A DNA stretch of 64,000 nt, from assembly GCF_023954305.1 (NCBI RefSeq), contig NZ_JAMLIG010000001.1, forward strand, positions 1,736,001 to 1,800,000, read 5' to 3'. Source of the stretch: Mesorhizobium sp. GTDB taxonomy: Bacteria > Pseudomonadota > Alphaproteobacteria > Rhizobiales > Rhizobiaceae. A program made the translations under genes and the position numbers. Each line of letters opens with the position of its first letter. Positions within the stretch are counted from its first letter, which is position 1. Below, one piece after another: positions 44,913-53,821 of this stretch. Below the pieces are notes generated by a model. The model did not search any database. It had not been told where the DNA came from and was given only the letters and a program-made list of their open reading frames with translations.

Positions 44913-45533
44913 ATGTCGCGCACGCTGGTGCTCGTCCGCCACGGACAGAGCGAATGGAACCTGAAGAACCTGTTCACCGGATGGCGCGACGTCGATCTCA
45001 CCGAGCAGGGAACGGCTGAAGCCAAGGCTGCGGGCCAGAGACTGAAGGCGAAAGGCCTGAAGTTCGACATCGCCTTCACCTCCGTGCTCAAGCGCGCCGA
45101 GAAGAGCTGCGAACTGATCCTCGCCGAACTCGGCCAGACCGGACTGAAGACGCTCCGCGACCAGGCGCTCAACGAGCGGGATTACGGCGACCTGTCCGGC
45201 CTCAACAAGGACGATGCACGGGCCAAGTGGGGCGAAGAGCAGGTGCATATCTGGCGCCGGTCCTACGACGTGCCGCCGCCCGGCGGCGAGAGCCTGAAGG
45301 ACACCGGCGCGCGCGTCTGGCCCTACTACATCCATACCATCCAGCCGCATGTCCTGTCCGGCGGCAACGTGCTCGTTGCCGCACACGGCAACTCGCTGCG
45401 CGCGCTGATCATGGCGCTGGACGGGCTGACCGGCGAGGAGGTGGTGAAGATGGAACTTGCGACCGGGATACCTGTCGTCTACCGGCTCAACGCGGATTCG
45501 ACTGTCGCTTCGAAGGAATTGCTCGAGGCCTGA
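44913..45533 (+). CDS. gpmA: 2,3-bisphosphoglycerate-dependent phosphoglycerate mutase
   Basis: 206 aa glycolytic mutase. Catalytic RHGQSEWN near the N-terminus, [11 protein letters not shown], and the second His in [10 protein letters not shown] are present. Three consecutive ATG codons occur at 44907, 44910 and 44913. The AAAGGA ribosome site ends at 44906, so the third gives the best spacing. It is the last gene before tRNA-Leu. About 210 aa is the short form usual in alphaproteobacteria. Confidence 0.94.
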   Translation: MSRTLVLVRHGQSEWNLKNLFTGWRDVDLTEQGTAEAKAAGQRLKAKGLKFDIAFTSVLKRAEKSCELILAELGQTGLKTLRDQALNERDYGDLSGLNKDDARAKWGEEQVHIWRRSYDVPPPGGESLKDTGARVWPYYIHTIQPHVLSGGNVLVAAHGNSLRALIMALDGLTGEEVVKMELATGIPVVYRLNADSTVASKELLEA

Positions 45534-45617
45534 GGTCGGCGTCGCAATCTCCTGTCAGAACACGCATTTTCGCGTTGACACAGACGGACCGCCCGCCTAC
45601 ATGCGGGCCGCACACCT

Positions 45618-45702
45618 GCCCAGGTGGCGGAATTGGTAGACGCGCACGGTTCAGGTCCGTGTGCCGCGAGGCGTGAAGGTTCGAGTCCTTTCCTGGGCAC
45701 CA
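45618..45702 (+). tRNA. tRNA-Leu (CAG)
   Basis: 85-nt class II tRNA with acceptor GCCCAGG / CCTGGGC, anticodon loop TTCAGGT (anticodon CAG, codon CTG), a long variable arm and an encoded CCA. Its 3' end is the attachment site of the downstream island and the T-arm/acceptor sequence recurs imperfectly at 56699. Confidence 0.97.
45680..45702 (+). repeat. attL of the island (3' end of tRNA-Leu)
   Basis: The last 23 nt of the tRNA. Shared with 56699-56720: TTCGA, then CCTTTCCTGG, then CACCA, with a GT/TG change and one missing G in the right copy. Confidence 0.7.
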
Positions 45703-45747
45703 AATTACCGTTTCAGACCGTGCGACAGGGTCCAGAAACTCTAAAAG

Positions 45748-45772
45748 AAGCCCGGATTTCCGGGCTTTTTTT
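45748..45772 (+). terminator. Intrinsic terminator downstream of tRNA-Leu
   Basis: Stem AAGCCCGG / CCGGGCTT with loop ATTT followed by a T-run. It lies inside the island and restores termination to the host tRNA gene. Confidence 0.9.
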
Positions 45773-45802
45773 GTTGCCAGCGTCCGGCACGGTCCAGCGA
45801 AG

Positions 45803-45887
45803 TTTGTTGGCATCCAATCCCAGTGTTGGTATCTTTGTTGGTATTCGAGCGATTTTCTCGAAAAACCAACACCGGCAGATACCAACA
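45803..45887. promoter_or_regulatory. Left arm-type integrase sites
   Basis: Five copies of a TGTTGGTAT-like repeat within 85 bp upstream of the integrase: direct at 45803-45813, 45823-45832 and 45834-45844, inverted at 45863-45871 and 45879-45887. The same repeat occurs twice at the right end. Confidence 0.6.
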
Positions 45888-47077
45888 TGCCCCTCACCGA
45901 CACTCAGATTAGGAGTATGAAGCCAGCGAGTTCGCCGTTGAAACACAGCGATGGGGGCGGCTTGCACCTCCTGGTTTCTCCGAGAGGATCAAAGCTCTGG
46001 CGGCTGGCTTACCGGTACGCGGGTAAACAGAAGACCTTGGCGCTGGGCACCTATCCCGCAACCTCTCTCTCAGACGCCCGCCACAAACGCGATCTGGCGA
46101 AGCGGCTACTAGCCGTTGGCGTCGATCCATCAGAACAGGCGAAACTCGACAAAATCGCAAAGAGGGCGCTCAACGCCAATACGTTCGCAGCCGTCGCCGA
46201 CGAATTCCTTCGCAAGACCGAACGCGAGGGCAAAGCCGAAGCGACCATGATCAAGAAGCGTTGGCTGATCGACCTCGCGCGCAGCGATCTCGGCACACGA
46301 CCGATCGCCGAAATCAGCGCCGCTGAAGTTCTGATCCCGCTCCGGAAGATTGAGGCGCTCGGGAATTACGAAACCGCGCGGCGGTTGCGCGCCGTCATCG
46401 GACAAGTTTTTCGCTACGCGATTTCGACTGCCAAGGCTGTAAATGATCCGACCTTCGGCTTGAAAGGGGCGCTTACGACGCCAACCGTCACACACCGGGC
46501 GGCTGTGACGGACTGGACCGCATTCGCCGGCCTGCTTCGGGCGATATGGGGATATGAGGGAACGCCCGAAACAAGGGCGGCGCTGAGGCTCATGGCGCTG
46601 CTTTATCCCCGCCCCGGCGAACTGCGCCAAGCTGAATGGTCCGAATTCGATCTCGACAGGGCTATCTGGACAATCCCTGCCCAGCGCTCAAAAATGCGGC
46701 GTGAACACAGAAAGCCGCTTAGTCGTCTTGCAGTTGAGACACTTCGCGATCTGCGAAACCATACTGGCAACCGACGGCTCACCTTCCCTTCGATTCAGTC
46801 GCCGGAACGTCCCCTCAGTGAAAACACCCTCAACGCCGCGCTACGGCGGCTTGGGTATGCACAATCGGAAATGACCTCGCATGGATTTCGGGCAACCGCT
46901 TCGACGCTTCTGAACGAAAGCGGCAAGTGGCATGCGGATGCGATCGAAGCCGAACTTGGCCATGTCGGCGCAGATGAAGTACGACGGGCATATCACCGCG
47001 CAGCCTATTGGGAAGAGCGTATCCGCATGGCAGCTTGGTGGGCAGGAGAAATAGAGTCGCTTCGAGCTGCCAAGTGA
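45887..47077 (+). CDS. Tyrosine-type site-specific integrase (P4-like, DUF4102 arm domain)
   Basis: 396 aa integrase of the island. The N-terminal arm-binding domain (about residues 1-85) has TDTQIRSMKPASSPLKHSDGGGLHLLV and LGTYPATSLSDAR; a core-binding domain follows, then the catalytic domain. Catalytic residues are Arg in LYPRPGELRQAEW, HGFR (His-x-x-Arg), LGHVG and the nucleophile Tyr in AYHRAAYWEER. It starts 185 nt after tRNA-Leu and its own ATG overlaps the last arm-type repeat, so autoregulation by integrase binding is plausible. Confidence 0.94.
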   Translation: MPLTDTQIRSMKPASSPLKHSDGGGLHLLVSPRGSKLWRLAYRYAGKQKTLALGTYPATSLSDARHKRDLAKRLLAVGVDPSEQAKLDKIAKRALNANTFAAVADEFLRKTEREGKAEATMIKKRWLIDLARSDLGTRPIAEISAAEVLIPLRKIEALGNYETARRLRAVIGQVFRYAISTAKAVNDPTFGLKGALTTPTVTHRAAVTDWTAFAGLLRAIWGYEGTPETRAALRLMALLYPRPGELRQAEWSEFDLDRAIWTIPAQRSKMRREHRKPLSRLAVETLRDLRNHTGNRRLTFPSIQSPERPLSENTLNAALRRLGYAQSEMTSHGFRATASTLLNESGKWHADAIEAELGHVGADEVRRAYHRAAYWEERIRMAAWWAGEIESLRAAK

Positions 47078-47153
47078 TGATCGCCGCAGTGCCGGCCTGA
47101 TCATGGTTGGGCTATGCTTGACCTTCGCGTGTAGTTGAGCGAATGGGGGTATT

Positions 47154-48125
47154 GTGGCACGGCTGCCAGCATTTGATCCGATTGACTACCTGATCCGTGC
47201 GCGCTTTCCTTTGCTGACGGCGGCAATCGCGAGCATCGAAAATCCGAAGGTTCAATTTGACGGCGGGCGCGAATTTGTTGCCGCTGCAAAGCAGTATCTT
47301 GCTGAATTGGAGGCTCTGACGCCCGAGGACTTGAACGCGCGCGTAGCCCACCAGAAAGCCAAAGACAAAGAAGCAGCGCGCCAAAAGGCGGAACAAGACG
47401 AAGCGCGCCGCTGGTATAACCTGCCGAATGCGATGGCAGATTACGACCATTGGGCAAAGATGGCGATGTGGTCGATTGACGAGGGCGTCGCGCTGTCGCT
47501 GGATCGTGACCCTCGAATCGTTTCTTGGAAGCTCATCAGCGCACATCTGCAAGTCTCTCCGTTGGCGGCGACGTTTGCCGATCGCCGCAACATCGCCATG
47601 CGAGCACTTTCAGCAGGTCAGCTATGGCAGACGACGCCTGCAGGAGTGTTTCTAGCCTGGGCGGCGCGTATGAACCTGTCGGTCCCTGATGGGCTGACGG
47701 CGGCAGTTACAGCGTTGGGGATCCAAATCGACGATTGGAAATCCCGCTACGACCAAGCGGCAGAGGTAGTCGGAACGACTCGGAAGGAGCTGCTCGACAC
47801 CGAGGCGCTGTTGGTAAAGAAGAACGTGGAAATCGTCGAACTGAGAAGCAAAATCGAAGATCTGCGATCGCGCATCGAAGACCTGGAATCGACGCCGACT
47901 TCTAAGACCGATAAGAGCCTTGGCGCGAAAGAACGTGAGAGCTTGCTCAAGATGGTGATTGGTATGGCCATCAGCTACTACGGCTATGATCCATCCGCTG
48001 CTCGCGCTCCACAAACGCAACAAGTTGCCGGTGATCTTGACCGCGCTGGAATTCCCCTGGATGTGGACACTGTCCGCAAATATCTGAATGAGGCAAAGGA
48101 GTTTCTGCCCGGCAAAGAACCTTAG
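47154..48125 (+). CDS. Coiled-coil protein of unknown function with conserved-looking C-terminal domain
   Basis: 323 aa from GTG 47154 (GGGGG upstream). It has no signal peptide or membrane segment. Residues 60-88 are very charged (KAKDKEAARQKAEQDEARR), and 195-246 form a coiled coil with heptads (VEIVELRSKIEDLRSRIEDL). The separate C-terminal domain, 258-318, reads KERESLLKMVIGMAISYYGYDP and GIPLDVDTVRKYLNEA; it looks like a small helical or DNA/partner-binding module. I recall similar C-termini in other island proteins, but cannot confirm this here. Function unknown; possibly regulatory for the island. Confidence 0.75.
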   Translation: MARLPAFDPIDYLIRARFPLLTAAIASIENPKVQFDGGREFVAAAKQYLAELEALTPEDLNARVAHQKAKDKEAARQKAEQDEARRWYNLPNAMADYDHWAKMAMWSIDEGVALSLDRDPRIVSWKLISAHLQVSPLAATFADRRNIAMRALSAGQLWQTTPAGVFLAWAARMNLSVPDGLTAAVTALGIQIDDWKSRYDQAAEVVGTTRKELLDTEALLVKKNVEIVELRSKIEDLRSRIEDLESTPTSKTDKSLGAKERESLLKMVIGMAISYYGYDPSAARAPQTQQVAGDLDRAGIPLDVDTVRKYLNEAKEFLPGKEP

Positions 48126-48225
48126 CAAGCCGAAACCGAATTCGGTTAGGCCTAAACCGAATTCGGCCACATCCAAGATCATCCTTCCTAGAACCGCCTC
48201 ACACGCAACAGCACGAGGCGGCATC

Positions 48226-48432
48226 ATGTCGAACGTCACCGAACTACCCGCGACTGGGTTTCTCCGTCTCACATCCATCCTTGCGCCCAACGGACCTATT
48301 CCTGTCAGCAAGTCGACGTGGTGGGCCGGTATCAAGGACGGTCGCTTTCCAAAGCCCATCAAACTTGGTCCGCGAATTACGGCCTGGCGCGTCGATGACA
48401 TTCGCGCCTTGATCGAGCGCGGGGCGAATTAG
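48226..48432 (+). CDS. AlpA-family (MerR-like HTH) regulator
   Basis: 68 aa single-domain protein. GFLRLTSILAPNGPIPVSKSTWWAGIKDGRFPKPIKLGPRITAWRVDDI is the AlpA/excisionase pattern: winged HTH that binds DNA and controls integrase or bends att DNA. Start ATG 48226. It is 1 nt before the next gene, so the two are co-expressed. Confidence 0.85.
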   Translation: MSNVTELPATGFLRLTSILAPNGPIPVSKSTWWAGIKDGRFPKPIKLGPRITAWRVDDIRALIERGAN

Positions 48433-48433
48433 A

Positions 48434-48853
48434 ATGGCCGGGCACCGGCTCGACCGGCGCAAGGTCAGAATTCATCGTAGCTACACGATCGACGAGGCCG
48501 CCCGGACGCTCGGCACTGCCAAAGGAACGGTTCGGCGCTGGATAGACAATGGACTGCCGGCGATCCGGGATCGCAAGCCGATCCTGATTCTGGGCGACGA
48601 CCTGATCGACTTCCTGGTCGCGAGACGAAAGCCCTCACAGAAGTGTCGATTGCACGAATGCTTCTGCTTCACCTGTCGCCAGCCCAGGGCGCCGGCCTTC
48701 GGAGAAGTTGAATTCCACCCGCTCACTCCCACCAGCGGCAATCTGCGTGCGCTTTGCGAGGAGTGCACCACCGTCATGCACAAACGTGTCGCGGTCGCGC
48801 AACTTGGCGCCTTGGGAGCGCTGGTGACTGTGACGATCAAGGACGGCGTCTGA
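48434..48853 (+). CDS. HTH protein with C-terminal zinc ribbon
   Basis: 139 aa. Residues 15-62 form a MerR-type HTH (YTIDEAARTLGTAKGTVRRWIDNGLPAI, ILGDDLIDFL). Residues 71-115 carry C78-F-T-C81 spacing and C108-E-E-C111, a probable zinc ribbon. The pair with the following recombinase suggests a recombination directionality or regulatory role. No function known to me. Confidence 0.75.
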   Translation: MAGHRLDRRKVRIHRSYTIDEAARTLGTAKGTVRRWIDNGLPAIRDRKPILILGDDLIDFLVARRKPSQKCRLHECFCFTCRQPRAPAFGEVEFHPLTPTSGNLRALCEECTTVMHKRVAVAQLGALGALVTVTIKDGV

Positions 48854-48914
48854 GACTTAGACGATGGGCCGAAACCCAGTCTGAATGATCACTTGTCCAA
48901 GGAGCCCGAATGCC

Positions 48915-50024
48915 ATGCGTAAGCACCATCCGAAGAACGAGCGGATCAAGCGCCAATACCTCGCCTGGCTTGAGGACGCGAAGCGCATGTCACCCTCCAG
49001 CGTAGATCAGGCGGCGGCAGCCATCGCGCTGTTCGAAGGCTCTACGCGCTGCAAGGATTTTGCCCTGTTTCACATCGAACAGGCGCGCGCTTTCAAGAGC
49101 CAGCTTTCGACGCAGGCGAATACGGAGACGGGCAAACCTCTTGCCAAGGCGACGATCCATTCGCGGCTGATGGCGTTGAAGGCCTTCTTTCGCTGGCTGT
49201 CATCGCAAGCGGGCTATCGTCGAATAAGTTATAGCGATGCCGAATATTTCAACCCCTCGGCCAACGACAGCAGGATAGCCACCGCATCGCGCGAGAAGCC
49301 GGCGCCGAGCGTTGAACAGATCCGCCATGTCGTCACAGCGATCGAGCCGACCACGGACATCGACCGGCGCGACCGTGCCCTGATCGCCTTCGCGCTTCTG
49401 TCTGGCGCGCGCGACGACGCCATCGCATCGTTTGCGCTTCGCCATGTCGACGTTATGGCGCGCACAGTCTTCCACGACGCGCGTAGCGTGAGGACCAAGA
49501 ATCGAAAGACCTTTACGTCGCGCTTTTTTCCCATTGGCGACGACATTGAAGCGATCGTCGCCGATTGGATTGTCTTTCTCCGAACCGAAAAGCTTTACGG
49601 TCCAGACGATCCCCTGTTCCCCGCCACGCGGGTTGGACTCGACGGAAGCGGGCTATTCGATCGAGCCGGACTGGATCGCAAGTTCTGGAAGAATGCCGAC
49701 GCCATCCGCCGCATCTTTCGCCAACGCTTCCAGGCTGCCGGCCTACCCTACTTCAATCCGCATTCCTTCCGCACAACGCTTGCGCGGCATGGCGCGAAGT
49801 CTTGCCCGACACAGGAATCATGGTCGGCTTGGTGCGCTAATCTGGGCCACGAAAGCGCGACTACGACCTTCCGCAGCTACGCGACCGTGCCGGCGCACCG
49901 TCACGCCGAAATCTTCGATGAGCTTCGGCAGCAGATTGGATCGGAAAACGGCGAAGAGTTGGCGCCGGACCCCGAAACGATCCGGCGCGTACTTCACCAT
50001 CTCAGCAGCCAAAATGGCGCATAA
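48915..50024 (+). CDS. Second tyrosine recombinase of the island
   Basis: 369 aa with a SAM-like core-binding domain (about residues 1-110) and a catalytic domain. Active-site residues are Arg in LLSGARDDAIASF, HSFR in NPHSFRTTLARHG, LGHES, and Tyr in TTTFRSYATV. It lacks the DUF4102 arm domain of the tRNA-proximal integrase. Start ATG 48915 has AAGGAG upstream. It lies directly before hsdM, so it may be a phase-variation, excision or stabilisation recombinase rather than the island integrase. Confidence 0.9.
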   Translation: MRKHHPKNERIKRQYLAWLEDAKRMSPSSVDQAAAAIALFEGSTRCKDFALFHIEQARAFKSQLSTQANTETGKPLAKATIHSRLMALKAFFRWLSSQAGYRRISYSDAEYFNPSANDSRIATASREKPAPSVEQIRHVVTAIEPTTDIDRRDRALIAFALLSGARDDAIASFALRHVDVMARTVFHDARSVRTKNRKTFTSRFFPIGDDIEAIVADWIVFLRTEKLYGPDDPLFPATRVGLDGSGLFDRAGLDRKFWKNADAIRRIFRQRFQAAGLPYFNPHSFRTTLARHGAKSCPTQESWSAWCANLGHESATTTFRSYATVPAHRHAEIFDELRQQIGSENGEELAPDPETIRRVLHHLSSQNGA

Positions 50025-50095
50025 GCCTTTGCTTGCATTTCAGGCATGGGGTATCCCGAGCCGATGCGGCGCGGAGCCGATGATCAGGGGTGGGG

Positions 50096-51547
50096 ATGTA
50101 CGAGAACGCGTTCAACCAGATCGAGCGTGATCTGCGCGCCGAAGAGGGCGTGGCCAACGAGCTGGACTATGTCGAACAGACGTCCTGGGTGTTGTTTCTC
50201 AAATACCTGCACGACCTCGAAAACGAGCGGCGCGACCGCGCTGAATTGAATGGCGAGAGTTATCAGCCGATCATCGACGGCGCCTTTCGCTGGGACGTGT
50301 GGGCGGCGCCGAAGGACAAGGCCGGTGCCTTCGACCACAACGCGGCGCGGATCGGGGACGACCTCGTGACCTTCGTCGACCGTGAGCTTTTTCCTTATCT
50401 GGCATCCTTCCGGCAGTCAGCCACCGGGCCGCGCACCATCCAATACAAAATCGGCGAGGTGTTCACCGAGCTGCGCAGCAAGTTCCGGTCAGGGTACATC
50501 CTGCGCGACGTGCTGGAGGTGGTCGACGGGCTGTCCTTTAATACCCAAGCGCAGCGTCACGAGCTGTCGCAGCTTTATGAAACGCGAATCCGCCGCATGG
50601 GCAATGCCGGGCGCAATGGCGGCGAATATTACACGCCACGCCCGCTGATCCGCGCGATGATCAAGGTGGTCGACCCGAAAATCGGCGAGACGATCTACGA
50701 CGGCGCCGTCGGCTCGGCCGGCTTCCTGTGCGAAGCCTTCGACTACATGCGCGCCGGAAAGCTTTCTGCATCCGACTACGAGACGCTCCAGACGCGGACT
50801 TTCTTCGGTCAAGAGAAGAAGGGGCTGGCCTACATCATCGGCATCATGAACATGATCCTGCACGGCATCGAGGCGCCGAACCTGGTCCACACCAACTCGC
50901 TCAACGAGAACGTGATGGACATCCAGGAAAAGGACCGCCACGACATCGTGCTGGCCAACCCGCCGTTTGGCGGCGGCGAGCGGCGCGAGGTGCAACAGAA
51001 CTTTCCGATCCGCAGCGGCGAAACCGCCTATCTCTTCCTGCAGCACTTCATCCGCAAGCTGCGCGCTGGCGGCCGCGCGGCGATCGTCATCAAAAACACG
51101 TTTCTCAGTAACACCGATAATGCGTCCGTGGCGCTGCGGCGCGAGCTGCTGGAGGCGTGCGAACTTCACACCATCCTCGACTGCCCGCAGGGCACCTTCC
51201 AGGGCGCAGGGGTGAAGACCGTGGTGCTGTTCTTCGAGAAGGGCGCGCCGACGCGCGACATCTGGTTCTATCAGCTCGACCCCGGCCGCAGCCTGGGCAA
51301 GACCAACCCACTCAACGACGAAGACCTCGCCGAATTCGTGGCGCTGCAGAAGATCCAAGCGACCGGGCCGAAGAGCTGGATCGTCAAGAGGTCAAGCGTC
51401 GACGCCGAGACCTTCGAGCTTTCGGTGAAAAACCCCAACGCACCGGCGGCGACGCCACTGCGCAGCCCGGCAACAATCATCGACGAGATGCTGGCGCGTG
51501 ATGCCGAGACGGCGGCTATTCTGGAAAATATCCGGGGGATGCTGTGA
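50096..51547 (+). CDS. hsdM: Type I restriction-modification DNA methyltransferase subunit
   Basis: 483 aa N6-adenine methyltransferase. The N-terminal HsdM_N domain spans about 1-125 and the catalytic domain begins near 165 (GEYYTPRPLIRAMI). SAM motif I is DGAVGSAGFL, a common variant of DPACGTGGFL, and the catalytic motif IV is NPPF (VLANPPFGGG). Start ATG 50096 follows AGGGGTGGGG; GTG 50090 is possible. Its stop overlaps the hsdS GTG (GTGA). It works with HsdS as the modification enzyme. Confidence 0.95.
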   Translation: MYENAFNQIERDLRAEEGVANELDYVEQTSWVLFLKYLHDLENERRDRAELNGESYQPIIDGAFRWDVWAAPKDKAGAFDHNAARIGDDLVTFVDRELFPYLASFRQSATGPRTIQYKIGEVFTELRSKFRSGYILRDVLEVVDGLSFNTQAQRHELSQLYETRIRRMGNAGRNGGEYYTPRPLIRAMIKVVDPKIGETIYDGAVGSAGFLCEAFDYMRAGKLSASDYETLQTRTFFGQEKKGLAYIIGIMNMILHGIEAPNLVHTNSLNENVMDIQEKDRHDIVLANPPFGGGERREVQQNFPIRSGETAYLFLQHFIRKLRAGGRAAIVIKNTFLSNTDNASVALRRELLEACELHTILDCPQGTFQGAGVKTVVLFFEKGAPTRDIWFYQLDPGRSLGKTNPLNDEDLAEFVALQKIQATGPKSWIVKRSSVDAETFELSVKNPNAPAATPLRSPATIIDEMLARDAETAAILENIRGML

Positions 51548-52848
51548 TCCGCCAACGGCTGACGACCACCGGCGGACGGGAAGCAACTACGAAACGAATC
51601 GCTGGTGACTTTGCGTTGTCCGTCGGCCTTACCGATCTAGCAGCACCTGCGGGGTGGAGATGGGTTCCTCTCACGAGCGTCGCGAGAATGGAATCGGGGC
51701 ATACGCCTAGTCGGCAACGCCCTGAGTATTGGGGTGGCGACATCCCTTGGATCGGGATCAGGGATGCAAAGAAGTTCCACGGCGGAACAATTTCCGAGAC
51801 GCTGGAGACGACGAACGAAAATGGCATCGCCAATTCTTCGGCGCGGGTTTTGCCGAAGGGGACTGTCTGCCTGTCACGGACGGCATCCGTTGGCTACGTG
51901 GTGAAGATGGGTCGCGACATGGCGACGAGCCAAGACTTTGCGAATTGGGTCTGTTCCGACCAACTCGATCCCGACTATTTGGTCCACGTGCTGCTCGCCG
52001 AAGCTGGTGCGCTCTCCCGCTTCTCCAGCGGGTCCGTACATCAGACGATCTACTATCCGGAATTGAAGGCCTTTCACATTTGCCTTCCGCCGCTCGAAGA
52101 TCAGCGTCGGATTGTTGCCATTCTGGACGAGGCCTTCGAGGGGCTGGATCGCGCCCGCGCCAATGCAGACGCCAATCTGGCGGGCGCAGGGGAGTTGTTT
52201 GAAAGCGCCCTCGAAACTGAACTGTTGGCCAGCGGGTCCTGGGACCAGGACAACCTCGGCAATCACATCGACCTGCTCGCGGGGTTTGCGTTCAAGAGTG
52301 CGGGCTATTCACAAGACCCGCACGATGTTCGCTTGATGCGTGGCGACAATATCGTTCCAGGGGCCGTGCGCTGGGATGGTGCGAGGTACTGGCCAAAGAA
52401 AGATTGCGGCGCCTACGAGAGGTTCCAACTGAAGGCAGGCGATGTCCTGATCGCAATGGATCGAACCTGGATTAATGCAGGCATCAAATTCGCTGTTCTC
52501 TCTGATGAAGATACTCCCAGTCTCTTGGTGCAGCGGGTGGCACGTCTCCGTTGCTATGGTTCTCTGGACGCCCGATTTTTGGCCATGCTGATCGGCAGCA
52601 AGGCATTTGAACGCTATGTGCTTTCGATTCAAACGGGTACTGGCGTGCCGCACATTAGCCCGACGCAAATCAGGGCCTTCCGGACTCCGGTTCCCAAGAT
52701 CGAAGAGCAGCGCCGGATTGTTGAGCGCGTGCTGCGAATAAAGGAAATCAGTAGAGATCTGACCGAGAGCTATACGGCAGCGCGGCAAGACATAGACGAC
52801 CTCCGTCAATCCCTCCTGCAAAAGGTCTTCGCAGGCGAACTTACCTAG
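51544..52848 (+). CDS. hsdS: Type I restriction-modification specificity subunit
   Basis: 434 aa DNA-recognition subunit with two target-recognition domains (about 36-185 and 231-385). Each is followed by a conserved helical spacer: PLEDQRRIVAILDEAFEGLDRAR and IEEQRRIVERVLRIKEISRDL. The end LRQSLLQKVFAGELT is typical. GTG 51544 overlaps the hsdM stop. The bipartite target sequence cannot be predicted by eye. No second specificity gene or TRD repeats for shuffling are seen nearby. Confidence 0.94.
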   Translation: MIRQRLTTTGGREATTKRIAGDFALSVGLTDLAAPAGWRWVPLTSVARMESGHTPSRQRPEYWGGDIPWIGIRDAKKFHGGTISETLETTNENGIANSSARVLPKGTVCLSRTASVGYVVKMGRDMATSQDFANWVCSDQLDPDYLVHVLLAEAGALSRFSSGSVHQTIYYPELKAFHICLPPLEDQRRIVAILDEAFEGLDRARANADANLAGAGELFESALETELLASGSWDQDNLGNHIDLLAGFAFKSAGYSQDPHDVRLMRGDNIVPGAVRWDGARYWPKKDCGAYERFQLKAGDVLIAMDRTWINAGIKFAVLSDEDTPSLLVQRVARLRCYGSLDARFLAMLIGSKAFERYVLSIQTGTGVPHISPTQIRAFRTPVPKIEEQRRIVERVLRIKEISRDLTESYTAARQDIDDLRQSLLQKVFAGELT

Positions 52849-52871
52849 TCCATTCTCGCACCGGAGATCAC

Positions 52872-53114
52872 ATGGCCATATCGCAGCGCAGACCCGGCGA
52901 CATCAACCCGAACGATCAGATACTGATCGCGCGGACGGATCGGCCGGGCACCGACCACCTTCAATATGTCTGGGTGCTGGTCTGTGCGCGGCGCGTGCCC
53001 GACGGCACGATCTGCGGCCATCGCTACGGCGCCAACGGCTCCGACTTCCACATCCGGAAGTGCCCGAAATGCCAAGGCGGCGCGTCAGGGCTGGATATTG
53101 AGGGGCTGCTGTGA
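52872..53114 (+). CDS. Small zinc-ribbon-like protein inside the RM locus
   Basis: 80 aa, ATG 52872 preceded by GGAG, 24 nt after hsdS. Four cysteines form a probable zinc site: C38 (VLVCARR), C48 (TICGH) and C64-P-K-C67. The N-terminus NPNDQILIARTDRPGTDH and GANGSDFHIRKCPKCQGG are striking and well organised. No enzyme motif. It may be an accessory or inhibitor of the RM enzyme, or an unrelated defence component. Confidence 0.75.
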   Translation: MAISQRRPGDINPNDQILIARTDRPGTDHLQYVWVLVCARRVPDGTICGHRYGANGSDFHIRKCPKCQGGASGLDIEGLL

Positions 53115-53142
53115 GCGGCGCGCAGGAGGAGAAGGCGACCTG

Positions 53143-53724
53143 ATGCCTCTTAGCGGACCGCCCGACCTCGACGACGACGTGGCCACGATCGCCGCGCTCG
53201 CGGCACGGCATTGCCGCCTACCACATCCGGAGGTGGTCGCGCGATGCAACGCGGCGGTCTTTCCGACCATTCGCGATCAGCAAAGACGCGGCACGCTGGA
53301 CGTCGAACGGCGGCTCCTGCGCGATGACAACGTGACCCCGCGTTGGGCATTGTTCTGGGCACACGGCATGCCGCAGACGCACCATCCGCGCGGTTGGACG
53401 ATCGCACATGTCTGGAAGGCTACCAAGGATCCGGCCGCCTATACGCATCTCGCCAACCTGTGCCTCATGCCGGAATGCCTCGGCAGCTTGTCCGACAAGG
53501 ACGGTCCGCTTTGCCGATACCTCGAATATCATGCCTGGAGCGTTTACGGATGGCGGCCAGAGACTGCTTCTGTTCCCGAAAAGCCGGAAGGCTACGACGA
53601 GATCCGCTGGGGTTATCTTGACCCGCATCCAGACCCGATCGGGTTCATCCGCGAACGCGTCATGACCCTCGGCAACCAGCGCGTCGCGGTCCTGCGTGAC
53701 CTCATGGGCTTTGCTCGTGCATGA
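53143..53724 (+). CDS. Uncharacterised protein with HNH-like segment inside the RM locus
   Basis: 193 aa, start ATG 53143 after GGAGGAGAAGG. The middle section reads GWTIAHVWKATKDPAAYTHLANLCLMPECLGSLSDKDGPL. This has the order His89, Asn105 and Lys119 of an HNH endonuclease finger, but without the usual zinc cysteines. Around it are LLRDDNVTPRWALFWAHGM and YLEYHAWSVYGWRP. No family name can be given with certainty. It sits between hsdS and hsdR and could be a nuclease effector or a toxin-like element. Confidence 0.7.
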   Translation: MPLSGPPDLDDDVATIAALAARHCRLPHPEVVARCNAAVFPTIRDQQRRGTLDVERRLLRDDNVTPRWALFWAHGMPQTHHPRGWTIAHVWKATKDPAAYTHLANLCLMPECLGSLSDKDGPLCRYLEYHAWSVYGWRPETASVPEKPEGYDEIRWGYLDPHPDPIGFIRERVMTLGNQRVAVLRDLMGFARA

Positions 53725-53749
53725 GCGGGAGACCCCGAACTCAATAGAC

Positions 53750-53773
53750 TTGACGCTCGACGCTTAGTGTCAA
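53750..53773. promoter_or_regulatory. Dyad before the hsdR unit
   Basis: TTGACGCT and AGTGTCAA face each other across 8 nt (one mismatch), 49 nt before the next start codon, in a 97-bp gap. TAGAAT at 53781 could serve as a -10. It suggests that the 107-aa gene and hsdR have their own promoter and operator. Confidence 0.4.
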
Positions 53774-53821
53774 CTCCGCCTAGAATGCTCTTAATGGACG
53801 ATGGCGGGGAGGAATTTGGGC

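Noticed and set aside
50696..50740. HsdM motif I variant (DGAVGSAGFL) as a sign of inactive methyltransferase
   Set aside because: This variant is common in a branch of HsdM and the NPPF motif is intact.
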